Notes: generated from the sequence alone by a model not told the origin. A DNA stretch of 64,000 nucleotides from Planotetraspora mira (GCF_016863275.1 NZ_BOOO01000031.1:171360-235359); one strand, 5' to 3'; numbered from the stretch's first letter, positions 50,938 to 59,423 are shown. Made by a program: numbers and translations.

Positions 50938-51258
50938 CTAGTGGGCGCCCGCCAGGTTGAGACCGACGACGCCGGCGAGGATGAGAAGGATCGAGGCGAT
51001 CTTGAGGAGGGATGTGTCCTCTCCCAAGAAGATCATGCCGAGGGTCGCGGTGCCGACGGCACCGATGCCTGTCCAGACGGCATAAGCCGTACCGACGTCG
51101 AGGCTCTTCAGCGCGAGGGTGAGGAGACCGAAGCTGAGCAGGGCGAACACGATGAACCCCACGCTCGCCGGCGGTACGGAGAACCCGTCGCTCAGCTTGA
51201 GCATGTAGGCCATCGCGACCTCGAACAGACCAGCGGCGACAACCATGAGCCAGGCCAT
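50938..51258 (-). CDS. gdx: SMR-family guanidinium exporter (Gdx/SugE-like)
   Basis: 106 residues, four helices. MAWLMVVAAGLFEVAMAYML contains the essential Glu13 of the SMR family, and the SLDVGTAYAVWTGIGAVGTATLG signature follows. The Gdx/SugE subgroup exports guanidinium. ATG 51256-51258 has GGGAG 6 bases upstream. The 5' leader carries a guanidine-III aptamer candidate at 51281-51320 and a hairpin that would hide the ribosome site, which supports guanidinium as the substrate rather than a multidrug role. Confidence 0.88.
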   Translation of the reverse strand: MAWLMVVAAGLFEVAMAYMLKLSDGFSVPPASVGFIVFALLSFGLLTLALKSLDVGTAYAVWTGIGAVGTATLGMIFLGEDTSLLKIASILLILAGVVGLNLAGAH

Positions 51259-51280
51259 GACAGCTCCCTTTCCTAGGGGA

Positions 51281-51320
51281 GCGTCGTCTTTGCAGGCCGG
51301 GTACGGCGCGTCTCGTCCGG
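51281..51320 (-). ncRNA. guanidine-III (ykkC-III) riboswitch candidate
   Basis: On the reverse strand the 40 bases read CCGGACGAG, then ACGCGCCGTACCCGG, then CCTGCAAAGACGACGC. This matches the T. fusca-type guanidine-III aptamer as I remember it (CCGGACGAG, GCGCCGTACCCGG, AAGACGGCGC) apart from a few bases. P1 (CCGG with CCGG) is intact. P2 (GCGCC with GACGC) has one C-A mismatch. The 3' end overlaps by two bases a hairpin (51263-51282, GCTCCC/GGGAGC) whose other arm contains the SMR ribosome site, so ligand binding could free translation. Strong, but the P2 mismatch needs structural checking. Confidence 0.75.
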
Positions 51321-51433
51321 ACGGTTCCCGATGCGGGCCCCGTATCCGCGACAACGGCGGCGACCGCATATCGATTCCCGGCCCGCCGCTCCGCCGTGGT
51401 CCCGGCCCCTCAGACGAGCCGACGACTAGGAGA

Positions 51434-51958
51434 TCACAGCAGTTCGTAAATGCTTTCGCCCTCATCGAGGAGGCCGATGGGCAGGAAGTTGGGAACGGTG
51501 CGGGACGCCGAGGCACGTAGCCGTGTGACCGCTTCCTCCTCCGTGGGTGGAGTGACACCGAGAAGGCTGATGAGCGCGGCGTGGGCGGCTGCGTAGTCAG
51601 GGTCGTCGTTTCGGATCTCCTCCTCCAACTCCTCGGCCGAATGTCCGTGCAACAGGTCCTGCCAGTAGGGGAACGCCGCAATCAGAGCGAGCGCCTCCAC
51701 CAGGTCGGCGGCCATCAAGGTGGCGTGACCCTCGGAATCGGCGTACAGAACTGGGCGCGTGGTGCCGGGCGTTCCGCACAGGAAATAGGTTCCGCCACTG
51801 CCGTCTCCGGCTATCGGCGTCAGCGACAGTCCGGATGGCAGCCTCAACTGCTCGACAGGGTCACGCCGCGCGATGTCGAAGTCACCCGGCCACATCAGTA
51901 GATCGGCCAACTCTGGAGTTGTCTCAATCCGGTGGAGAAGATCGTCGGCTCCGCTCAT
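51434..51958 (-). CDS. SUKH/SMI1-like uncharacterised protein
   Basis: 174 residues. RLPSGLSLTPIAGDGSGGTYFLCG, RPVLYADSEGHATLMAADLVEALALIAAFPYWQDLL and the acidic C-terminal helix recall the SUKH/SMI1-KNR4 type immunity-like proteins of actinomycetes. No toxin gene is adjacent. ATG 51956-51958; the upstream in-frame extension has no ribosome site. Confidence 0.6.
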   Translation of the reverse strand: MSGADDLLHRIETTPELADLLMWPGDFDIARRDPVEQLRLPSGLSLTPIAGDGSGGTYFLCGTPGTTRPVLYADSEGHATLMAADLVEALALIAAFPYWQDLLHGHSAEELEEEIRNDDPDYAAAHAALISLLGVTPPTEEEAVTRLRASASRTVPNFLPIGLLDEGESIYELL

Positions 51959-52107
51959 GGGGCGGACCTTAGCGCACAAGAGCACACGTCCTCGACCGCT
52001 CTCAACCGCGCCTTCGGTGAGGCGCCGGCGGAGAGGCTGGGGGCGGGATCTCCTGGTCCCGTGAGCGGTGTCTATTTCGCTTGCCGGGCGCGGGTGGTGA
52101 TGATCGT

Positions 52108-52641
52108 ATGGTGCCCATGCTGGGTTTGGCGGATCTCAGTGACGAACGCGTGGTGGAAGCCCTTGGTAGCGCGCCTCGGACCAGTTCGGCCTACCGCCAT
52201 CTGCTCAACCGCGGTCGCGCGGCCGTGCCGGCGATCCGGACGGGTCTGCGCCACCCTGACCCGGTGGTCCGGGAGCAGTGCTGCAAGCTGCTCGACCACC
52301 TCCTGGTGGAGGACGCGATCGAGGAAATGATCGCCATATTGGAGGACCCGGTCCCGTCGGTCCGAGTGGCCGCGGTGCACGCACTGTCCTGTGACCGCTG
52401 CAAAACCGATGCGTGCCGGCCCGATGAGGCCTTGGTGCTGGCGCCGGGCATGCGCCTGCTGCGTCACGACCCTGATCCACACGTGCGGGCAATGGCGGTG
52501 GAATTGGTCGGGCGCTTCGTGCACACAAGCGTGGAGGCCGAGGCCGCTCTCATCCAGGCCCGCCAGGCCGATCCGTCTCCCGCCGTACGCAAGAAGGCGG
52601 GTTGGTACGCGCCGGGCGGCACAATCCATCGCCGCACCTAA
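52108..52641 (+). CDS. HEAT-repeat protein
   Basis: 177 residues of tandem alpha-helical HEAT units (AVPAIRTGLRHPDPVVREQCCKLLDHLL, MIAILEDPVPSVRVAAVHALS, MRLLRHDPDPHVRAMAVELVGRF, ADPSPAVRKKAGWYAPGG). Such proteins are scaffolds or protein-interaction modules. The stop overlaps, on the opposite strand, the end of a truncated kinase gene by 4 bases. Function unknown. Confidence 0.75.
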   Translation: MVPMLGLADLSDERVVEALGSAPRTSSAYRHLLNRGRAAVPAIRTGLRHPDPVVREQCCKLLDHLLVEDAIEEMIAILEDPVPSVRVAAVHALSCDRCKTDACRPDEALVLAPGMRLLRHDPDPHVRAMAVELVGRFVHTSVEAEAALIQARQADPSPAVRKKAGWYAPGGTIHRRT

Positions 52642-53196
52642 GAGCCGTCTGAACTGCCCCCTCTGGGACGAGCGTTGAGCACGATGGGGTCCGCGCTGAT
52701 CAGCGTCTCGACGGCGGCTCGATCGGGGAGCGATGGGCTGGCCCCGGCAACGGTGGTGGCGAGCGCGCCCGCTGCCATGCCGTGCTGGATCGCGGTGCCG
52801 TCGTCCAGCCCCGCGGCGAGGGCGGCGCCGAAGAAGCCGGTGAAGGCATCGCCCGCCGCCGTGATGTCGACGGGCGTCACCGGATAGGCGGGGTAATGGC
52901 GAGTACGTTCGGCGGTGACCGACAGGGCGCCGCCCGAACCGAGGGTGATCAGGGCGTGTGCGACGCCCCGATCGAGAAACCAGGATGCGGCTCGCGCGGC
53001 GGACTCCAGGTCGGTGACCGCCACCCCGGTCAACGCGCCCGCCTCGCTCTCGTTCGGCGTCACGACGTCGACGTGCTGCCACACGTCCTCAGGCAGCGTC
53101 TGCGCGGGAGCCGGGTCGAGCACCACCGTCAGTCCTGCGGCCGCCCCTGCCTTCGCCGCGTGGCAGGTGACCGGCGTGGGGATCTCCAGTTGAAGC
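52638..53196 (-). pseudogene. 5'-truncated PfkB-family carbohydrate kinase (ribokinase-like)
   Basis: The frame reads QLEIPTPVTCHAAKAGAAAG, VVTPNESEAGALTGVAVTDL and DITAAGDAFTGFFGAALAAG (the PfkB GDAF active-site motif) to the stop. The N-terminal ~120 residues of a ribokinase (substrate-binding GGxxxN region) are absent. From 53196 on, the opposite-strand permease fragment begins, so this is a deletion or rearrangement junction and the protein cannot be a working kinase unless fused by chance upstream. Confidence 0.75.
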
Positions 53197-53403
53197 GCGA
53201 TCGCGGGCGCCACCCTCGCGGAGTGGCTCGCCAGCGGCACCGGGCTGGGCAACCTCCTCGTCGCGGACTACACCGCCTCCCGTTTCGCGGCGCTCTGGTC
53301 GGGCTCCGTGATCATCGTTCTGGTCTCTGTGGGTCTGTACGCCCTCGTCGCCGCACTGGAGCGTCCGGTGGTCGCCCGGTACGCGCCGCAGCACGTGGAC
53401 TGA
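53197..53403 (+). pseudogene. C-terminal fragment of a SsuC/TauC-type ABC permease
   Basis: Starting right at the kinase break, the forward frame reads LAEWLASGTGLGNLLVADYT, ALWSGSVIIVLVSVGLYALV and VVARYAPQHVD to a stop. These are the last helices of sulfonate/nitrate/taurine-type permeases. No start codon is visible; TGA at 53191-53193 precedes the fragment. It is a remnant of an otherwise absent ABC system. Confidence 0.65.
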
Positions 53404-53527
53404 TCACCGAGGAACTCGGGCTCCATGATCGACATACCTCGACCGCTCCCCCGACGACCGCGCCCGGTCAGCGCGCCACCTGGAGGGGCGTTCCTTCGAC
53501 TCGCGACATGAGCGATCCGTGTCTTTG

Positions 53528-54400
53528 TCATTGACCGCGGACGAGGGTGAGCATCTCTTCCACGGAGCCGGCCGGATCGCGGATCGGGAACTGCACCGCG
53601 CGGATGATCGCGTCGGGGCCGACCAGCAGGGTGAGGCGCTTGAAGCGGTCGACGCCGGCCGCACGGAAGGTCGGCAGCAGCAGCCCGGCCGCGAGCTTGC
53701 TGTCCTGGTCGGAGACAAGGGGGTAGGGCAGCCTCGCGTGCGTGACGAAGGCGGCCAGTTGGTCGGGTCGTTGGGTGCTGACGCCGCGGATCGTGGCACC
53801 GGACGCCTCGAAGTCGGCATGCCGTGACGCGTAGGTGAGGGACTCCAACGTGCATCCCGGCGCACCCGGGATGTCGGCCCAACCGGGCGGGTAGCCCTGG
53901 GCGCCGGGAGCGAAGGCGCCGGGGAAGAAGTAGAGCACGGTCCAGCCGCCCGGTGCGTTGGGCGCGACCCGCTCGCCGTCGTGTCGTTCCAGCACGACAT
54001 CCGGCATTTTCCGATTGACCAGCTCATGCACCCGACGGGTCTCAGCCGACCCGTCCTCGCTGGTCGCGGTCAGTGCCCCGTCTCCCATCACATGCCTGGT
54101 GCCCCAATCCTGCAGTGCGATGAGCGCCGGCAGCAGGCCCTCGCCCTTCGCCGTCAGCAGGTAGTCGTAGCGCGGCGGGTGATCGGAGTAGGGCCGCTTC
54201 TCCAGAACCCCGTGTGCGACGAGGCTGGTCAGTCGCTCGGCCAGAGCGCGGCGGCTGACGCCGAGCTCACGCTGAAGGCCGTCGAAGCGGGTGACGCCAC
54301 CGGCGATGTCGCGCACCACCAGGAACGTCCACCAGTCGCCGATCACTCCGAGCGCTTGCGCGATGCCGCAGTCGGCGTCGGAGAGATCAGTGCGCTTCAC
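53528..54400 (-). CDS. HxlR regulator fused to a peroxiredoxin-like domain
   Basis: 290 residues. Residues 1-100 form an HxlR winged helix (VKRTDLSDADCGIAQALGVI, TFLVVRDIAGGVTRFDGLQRELGVSRRALAERLTSLVAHGVLEKRPY). Residues about 130-285 are an AhpC/TSA-like peroxiredoxin fold (VLYFFPGAFAPG, IPGAPGCTLESLTYASRHAD with a peroxidatic-type Cys, VSDQDSKLAAGLLLPTF). The fusion suggests a redox-sensing repressor. GTG 54400 has its start 7 bases after a TATAGT, consistent with a leaderless mRNA; ATG 54424 lies inside a palindrome and is rejected. It is divergent from an MFS gene. Confidence 0.82.
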   Translation of the reverse strand: MKRTDLSDADCGIAQALGVIGDWWTFLVVRDIAGGVTRFDGLQRELGVSRRALAERLTSLVAHGVLEKRPYSDHPPRYDYLLTAKGEGLLPALIALQDWGTRHVMGDGALTATSEDGSAETRRVHELVNRKMPDVVLERHDGERVAPNAPGGWTVLYFFPGAFAPGAQGYPPGWADIPGAPGCTLESLTYASRHADFEASGATIRGVSTQRPDQLAAFVTHARLPYPLVSDQDSKLAAGLLLPTFRAAGVDRFKRLTLLVGPDAIIRAVQFPIRDPAGSVEEMLTLVRGQ

Positions 54401-54407
54401 GTACTCG

Positions 54408-54432
54408 ACTATAGTGCGTTCCATTCTGGAAC
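54408..54432. promoter_or_regulatory. overlapping -10 elements and palindrome between HxlR-Prx and MFS genes
   Basis: ACTATAGT at 54408-54415 gives TATAGT on both strands. Next to it GTTCCA-TTC-TGGAAC (54418-54432) is a perfect 6-bp inverted repeat. The arrangement fits a shared operator for the HxlR-type regulator, which would then control both divergent genes. Confidence 0.55.
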
Positions 54433-54452
54433 TCACTCGGGAGGGTGCCGCG

Positions 54453-55736
54453 ATGGCAGTCGGCAGTGCGCGTGGCGCGAGCGTCTTCTGGCGGTGGTGG
54501 ACGGCCGGCACGACCAGCGCGGTCGGTTCGGCGGTGGGCGCGGTTGCGCTGCCGCTGACGGCGTTGACGGTGCTCGACGCCTCCGCGTTCGAAATGGGCA
54601 TGATCGCCGCCGCCGGTTACGCCGCCTGGATCGTGATCGGCCTACCCGCCGGGGTGATCGTGCAGCGACTACCCATGCGCAGGGTTCAGATCGGTGCCGA
54701 CCTGGCCCGCGCGGCGGCGGTCATCTCGATCCCGCTGACCTGGTGGCTGGACCGTCTGACGGTCGCCCAGTTGGTGATCGTGGCGCTCGTGATCGGCTTC
54801 GCGAACGTCATCTTCGACGTCGCCAACTCGACCTTCCTGCCGTCGATCGTGAGCAAGGAGCAGTTGCAGTCCCGCAACAGCCTGACCTCCGGCACCCAGG
54901 CCACCACTCAGCTCGGCGGACCATCCGTCGGCGGTCTCATCGTCCAGGCGCTCGGCGCGGTGCCCACCCTCCTCGTCGACGCGGCCAGCTATGTCGTCTC
55001 AGCCCTGCTGCTGCGAACCCTGCCCGAACGCCGCACCGAGGCCCCCGACCGCTGGCCACCTATGCGCGCGATGATCCGCGAAGGCTGGCGCTTCGTCGTG
55101 CACCACCCGGTGATGGGTCCCTGCATGTGGGCCGCCACCGCGGCGAACACGGTCTGCGGGGCGCAGCAGGCGCTCTACGCCCTGTACCTCGTGCGCGAGT
55201 TGCACGCCGAGCCCGGCCTCGTCGGCCTGCTGTTGGCGGCGGACGGGGTCGGCACACTGATCGGCGCGGCTTCGACGAACCGGGTCACGGCCAGGCTCGG
55301 GACCGCGCGCGCCCTGATCGTCGCCGGATTCGTCTCGGTCGCCGGGGCGCTCGTCATCCCCCTGGGCACCGGCTGGCAGGCCTTCGTCGCCTTCGCCGTC
55401 GGCAACGCGGTCTTCTCCGCCGGCGTGGTGGTGATCAGCGTGGTGACCCGCACCTACCGGCAGATCGTCAGTCCGCCCGAACTGCTGCCCCGGGTGATGG
55501 CGACGGTCCGCTTCGTCTCCTGGGGCGCGATCCCGATCGGCGGGTTGATCGCCGGAGTCATCGCCGGCGCCCTCAGCGGCCGAGTCACCCTGATGATCTT
55601 TGCCGTCGCGGCCGCCTGCATGCCGTTGGTCCTGCTGGCCTCACCGGTCCGGCACCTGCGCGATCTCACCGATCATCAGCGGGACGACGAGTCGGCCGGC
55701 CCGCCGACGGACCGCGTCGCCGGAGTTCGCGGCTGA
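54453..55736 (+). CDS. MFS transporter (MFS_3/enterobactin exporter-like)
   Basis: 427 residues with about 12 hydrophobic helices: FWRWWTAGTTSAVGSAVGAVALPLTALTVL, VIGLPAGVIVQRLPMRRVQIGAD, PTLLVDAASYVVSALLLRTLPE, VSWGAIPIGGLIAGVIAGAL. The central RLxxRRVxxxxD and the SKEQLQSRNSL loop are those of the MFS_3 group with exporters of macrolides and siderophores. ATG 54453 has GGGAGGG 6 bases upstream. Divergent from the HxlR-Prx gene and probably under its control. The hairpin at 55796 follows it. Confidence 0.85.
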   Translation: MAVGSARGASVFWRWWTAGTTSAVGSAVGAVALPLTALTVLDASAFEMGMIAAAGYAAWIVIGLPAGVIVQRLPMRRVQIGADLARAAAVISIPLTWWLDRLTVAQLVIVALVIGFANVIFDVANSTFLPSIVSKEQLQSRNSLTSGTQATTQLGGPSVGGLIVQALGAVPTLLVDAASYVVSALLLRTLPERRTEAPDRWPPMRAMIREGWRFVVHHPVMGPCMWAATAANTVCGAQQALYALYLVRELHAEPGLVGLLLAADGVGTLIGAASTNRVTARLGTARALIVAGFVSVAGALVIPLGTGWQAFVAFAVGNAVFSAGVVVISVVTRTYRQIVSPPELLPRVMATVRFVSWGAIPIGGLIAGVIAGALSGRVTLMIFAVAAACMPLVLLASPVRHLRDLTDHQRDDESAGPPTDRVAGVRG

Positions 55737-55795
55737 CGCCGAACCGGCGAAGGGCCTGTCGTCATCCACGATGGACCGCTCACTCCTCCACGAGC

Positions 55796-55829
55796 GCTGG
55801 GGGCGGGCACTTACGTGCTCGCCCCCAGC
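55796..55829. terminator. bidirectional hairpin terminator
   Basis: GCTGGGGGCG / CGCCCCCAGC (10 bp, perfect), then one mismatch, GCAC/GTGC and loop TTAC, between the stops of the convergent MFS and phosphodiester glycosidase genes. Confidence 0.8.
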
Positions 55830-55901
55830 CGGGCCGCCTCGAGCGTCAGACCGCCGAGGAGCCGATCCGCAGCGACTGCATGCCGGTGGTGATGGTGACG
55901 G

Positions 55902-58900
55902 TCACTTTCCGCCCTGCACGACCTGGATGGTCTTCGAGGTCGTGATCGGTGCGAGCGAGCTGTCGTCGGTGTAGGCGCGCATCGAGTCGTTGGTGACCGA
56001 CACCGTGACCGAGCCCGCACGCAGCGCGGTGAGCGTCCGGGTCTGCGGGTCGAGGATCGCGACGATCTTGTGTGACTTGCGGGCCTTGTCGATGGCGTCC
56101 TTCCCGCTGCCGATCGCCAGGTTGGACGAGCCGCTCCAGTCGACCGACATCGGGTAGCGCAGCGGCACGACACGCGTGCCCGTGGACACGCCCTGGGGCT
56201 GCACGATGCTGCCCGAAAGCTGCGCCGCCTTGCCCACCTCGATCGAGGCCGGGGTGTCGAGCGTGATGGACTGCGCGAAGGCGCGCACGTCGGCCTCGAT
56301 CCACTGCTGGTCCGCGTTCTGCCGCGAGTCGACGGACCAGTCGACCCACCCGGTGAAACCGCCGCGGTCCGGCGTGCCGTACGGGTCCTTGCCCGACGAC
56401 GGCAGCACCATGTACGGCACGCCCTCGACGCGGTGGACGTCGGCGATCTGTGCGTGGGATCCGACCATCGCGGCGCCCTTGCCCGTGGAGTCACGGAAGT
56501 CCGTGAGCATGTCCTCGATGAGCGCGACCTCGTCGCGGTCGCCGAGCTGGCTGGACTTCGTCTCGGCGGGGTCGTCCACCGGGTGGTGGGCGAACACCAG
56601 GACGTTGTGCACCGACCGGTCCTTCTTGGCGTCCGCGAGCGCCTTCTGCATCATCGGGAGCTGGTCCCACGCCGTCCCGCGCAGCGACCCGAGGGAGCTG
56701 GCGAGCAGGATGAACCGCGTGCCCTTGTGGTCGAACGTCCGGTACGGCCGGCCGAACTCGTTGGTGAAGTTCGTCAGGTCGGACTGGACGTTGTTGAGGC
56801 CGTAGGACTCGTGGTTGCCCGGAACGTAGTAGCACGGGATCGAACCGGCCTTCGGGTTCGGCGTGCTGTTCTCCGACGGCTCCTGGCCGACCGGGATGAG
56901 GTCGCACCCGGCGTCGGTGAGCACCTGGCGGGCCAGCGTGAGGTCCTGCGGCAGACCCCGGTCGGTGATGTCGCCGTTGAGGACGAGCAGGTCCGGCCTG
57001 GTCTTGCGGATCCGCTCGATGGCGGCCGTGGCGACCTGGGTCAGCGCCGGGTTGTCGGCCGTGAACTGCACGTCCGACAGCGTGGCGAACTGCCACGTGT
57101 CGTGGCCCTCGGGCAGCGAGCCGTCGTCGGAGACGAGCGGGTCGGGCCGCAGGCCGGGCTGAGCGGGCAGGTCGATCGACGTCGGGACGTCGGCCTCGAT
57201 GCGATCCAGGACGAACGTGCCCGCCTTCTGCTGGGCGACGCTCGTGTTGATGCCCTGGAAGCCCGAGATCGAGATCGGGAACGGCGTGTTCGCGGGCAGC
57301 GTGAACGTCGCGTACTGCCAGTCGTTGCTCGCGGTCAGGGCGGTGCCGTAGACGCCGGTGCCCTTGCCGGTCGCGTCGGCGAAAGCCATGTAGGTCAGGC
57401 CGCTCGGCACGTTGATGCTCGACTTGATGCGCATGCGCAGGCGCAGCGGCTGGCCGGGCACCTGGACGCGCTGGGCCGCCGACGCCGCCGTGATGCCCAC
57501 GTTGCGCATCGCGTTGAAGTCGATCCGCAGCCCGTCGGGGTCCGCCGAGAACGCCGTGGCCGCGGTGCTGTTGTTGCGCCAGCGGGCGAGCACGTCGTCG
57601 TCGAAGTCGTAGACCGTCTTGGTCTCGACGCCGACCGTGATCGGGAGCTGGGCCGACTTGCCGCCGACCGAGACCGTGAGGATCGTGCCCGCGTCGGTGA
57701 GCGGGGTGATCTTCAGCTTGCCGTCCACGGACTGGATGCCGACGACGCCGTGGTCGTAGTCGAGCGTGAGGTCCTGCGGGTCGATCGGGGCCGTGTAGCC
57801 CTGGTCGTCGCGGCCGGTCACGGAGACGGTGACCGCGTGGTCGGGCGTCGCGTCGGCGATCGACAGGCGCTGGGACGACAGCTCGACGCTGTCGACCGGG
57901 TCGAGGACGGTGACCTTCTCGTGCGCCGCCTCGTGACCCGCGTGCGCCTCGACCGTGATCGTCCCATCGGCCTTGGCCGGGGCCGCGAGCGTGCCGCCCT
58001 TGACGGACGCTCCGTGAGCGGACCACCGCACGGACTTCGGGCCGACCGTCACCGGCGTCTGGTGGTTGTCAATGCCCTCCGCGACGAGCGCACGGTGCAG
58101 CCCCGGGAAGACCTTCACGCCACCGTCGGCCGACGCCGCACCCGGCGCGGGCTTGATGAGGAGTCGGTGCAGCTTGCCGTCGCCCTTCGCGACGAACACC
58201 CCCACGCCGTTCGGGTCGCTGCGCTCCTGGCCGTCGGACGGGACGTTGCGTACGGTCGCGTCGTCCTCGCCGAGCGCGCGGGCGACCATCGTGGTCGAGC
58301 CGCCGCCGTCGAGGTTGACCGCGGTCTGCACGCCCATCGCGGCCAGGTCACGCGCCTCCTTGTCGATCCCGACGCCGCCCTTGCCGGTGCCGCCCGGGCC
58401 GTCCCAGGTGGCGAGCACGAGCGTGTGGCCGCCGTCCTTGAAGCCGAGCGCGGTGCGCGGGGCGATCGAGGTGTCGAGGCCGCCGACGACCTGGCCACCG
58501 GAGACGATGGTGCCGCCTTCGCCGAGCGCGAACTTCATCGTCTTGGCGACGTCGTCGGCGAGCGCGTAGCTGAGCGTCGCGGGGTCGCCGGGCCGCAGCG
58601 CACGGATCGCGGTCGCCGCGGCGCCGCGCCCGACGAGCACGAAGGCATCGCCCGGGATCGTCCCCGAGCCCGCGGGACCGTTGGGCGTGACCGACACGAC
58701 CGAGCCGTTCTCAACCAGGACCTCGGCGATCTGGTCGTTGGCCACGCCTGTCAGGCCGCGGTTGCGGCTGTAGTCGCCCCACGCGGACGTGAACGCGATC
58801 AGGCCGTCCGCGGGGACCCCGCCGCCGTTCGCGGCGTTGATCGACAGGACCTTGTGGTCCGCGCCGGCGAAGTTCGCGGTGGTGTTGACCGTGAGGTCCA

Positions 58901-59381
58901 CGAGCTGGGCGATGCCGTCAGCGCTGACGCCGACATGCTGCCGGCCGCCGATGTCGGCGGTCTTGATGAGCTGCCCGTTCTGGACCTCGCCACCGAGCGC
59001 CGCGTTGGAGTTGCCGATGTCGAAGAACTCGCCGTTGACGCCCGCGACGGCGCCTGCCTTGTTGGCGGCCGCGCTGAGCGGCCCGCCCGACGCGACCGGT
59101 CCGGAGGTCAGCAGATCCGTGCTGACCGCTCTGTCGGACAGGTCCACGGTCAGGAACTGCGCGTTGTACCAGCCCTTCTGGTCGAGCGCCTTCACGTGCT
59201 GCAAGTCGATCCCCGGACCGATCTTCTCGGTCGTGTTGATCAGGGGGATTCCGCCGGTGACCGGCGCAGGCTGACCGCTGTCCGCGTACGCGGCGGCGGG
59301 TGCGACCACCAGCGTGGCCGCGACGGCGAGCGCCGGCAGCAGTGTCCTCGTACGCCGATGGTTCAAGACCATCAATTTCAT
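55902..59381 (-). CDS. secreted phosphodiester glycosidase with metallophosphatase domain
   Basis: 1159 residues. Residues 1-34 are a signal peptide (TLLPALAVAATLVVAPAAAYA). A phosphodiester glycosidase (NAGPA-type) domain covers about 90-400 (AVAGVNGEFFDIGNSNAALG, ALGFKDGGHTLVLATWDGPG, AVNLDGGGSTTMV, and NGVGVFVAKG). Ig-like repeats and a carbohydrate-binding-like beta sandwich (600-745) follow. A calcineurin-type metallophosphatase spans about 770-1030 with LSDVQFT, LVLNGDITDRG, YYVPGNHES, FAHHPVDDP and GSHAQI, all metal ligands present. ATG 59381 has GAGG 6 bases upstream. Likely acts on extracellular glycan phosphodiesters, possibly wall teichoic acids; substrate is inferred only. Confidence 0.88.
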   Translation of the reverse strand: MKLMVLNHRRTRTLLPALAVAATLVVAPAAAYADSGQPAPVTGGIPLINTTEKIGPGIDLQHVKALDQKGWYNAQFLTVDLSDRAVSTDLLTSGPVASGGPLSAAANKAGAVAGVNGEFFDIGNSNAALGGEVQNGQLIKTADIGGRQHVGVSADGIAQLVDLTVNTTANFAGADHKVLSINAANGGGVPADGLIAFTSAWGDYSRNRGLTGVANDQIAEVLVENGSVVSVTPNGPAGSGTIPGDAFVLVGRGAAATAIRALRPGDPATLSYALADDVAKTMKFALGEGGTIVSGGQVVGGLDTSIAPRTALGFKDGGHTLVLATWDGPGGTGKGGVGIDKEARDLAAMGVQTAVNLDGGGSTTMVARALGEDDATVRNVPSDGQERSDPNGVGVFVAKGDGKLHRLLIKPAPGAASADGGVKVFPGLHRALVAEGIDNHQTPVTVGPKSVRWSAHGASVKGGTLAAPAKADGTITVEAHAGHEAAHEKVTVLDPVDSVELSSQRLSIADATPDHAVTVSVTGRDDQGYTAPIDPQDLTLDYDHGVVGIQSVDGKLKITPLTDAGTILTVSVGGKSAQLPITVGVETKTVYDFDDDVLARWRNNSTAATAFSADPDGLRIDFNAMRNVGITAASAAQRVQVPGQPLRLRMRIKSSINVPSGLTYMAFADATGKGTGVYGTALTASNDWQYATFTLPANTPFPISISGFQGINTSVAQQKAGTFVLDRIEADVPTSIDLPAQPGLRPDPLVSDDGSLPEGHDTWQFATLSDVQFTADNPALTQVATAAIERIRKTRPDLLVLNGDITDRGLPQDLTLARQVLTDAGCDLIPVGQEPSENSTPNPKAGSIPCYYVPGNHESYGLNNVQSDLTNFTNEFGRPYRTFDHKGTRFILLASSLGSLRGTAWDQLPMMQKALADAKKDRSVHNVLVFAHHPVDDPAETKSSQLGDRDEVALIEDMLTDFRDSTGKGAAMVGSHAQIADVHRVEGVPYMVLPSSGKDPYGTPDRGGFTGWVDWSVDSRQNADQQWIEADVRAFAQSITLDTPASIEVGKAAQLSGSIVQPQGVSTGTRVVPLRYPMSVDWSGSSNLAIGSGKDAIDKARKSHKIVAILDPQTRTLTALRAGSVTVSVTNDSMRAYTDDSSLAPITTSKTIQVVQGGK

Positions 59382-59406
59382 TGGAACCTCGGGTGAAGAG
59401 ATGCAA

Positions 59407-59423
59407 CGGAGGCGTCGCCTCCG
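59407..59423 (-). promoter_or_regulatory. palindrome upstream of the phosphodiester glycosidase gene
   Basis: CGGAGGCG-T-CGCCTCCG is a perfect 8-bp inverted repeat with a one-base centre, 26 bases before the start. It may be an operator or a leader hairpin; no known binding protein is suggested by the sequence. Confidence 0.35.

Noticed and set aside
51263..51320. Guanidine-I or guanidine-II (mini-ykkC) riboswitch
   Set aside because: No tandem ACGR-loop hairpins and none of the long ykkC-I conserved blocks; only the class III pattern fits.
54401..54424. ATG 54424 as start of the HxlR-peroxiredoxin gene
   Set aside because: It lies inside the palindrome and before the -10 element; GTG 54400 starts the conserved HxlR sequence.
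56433..59396. 987-codon forward frame opposite the phosphodiester glycosidase gene
   Set aside because: Translation is Arg/Asp/Gly/Val-rich without any domain; the reverse strand holds a signal peptide and two complete enzyme domains. It is a high-GC shadow.
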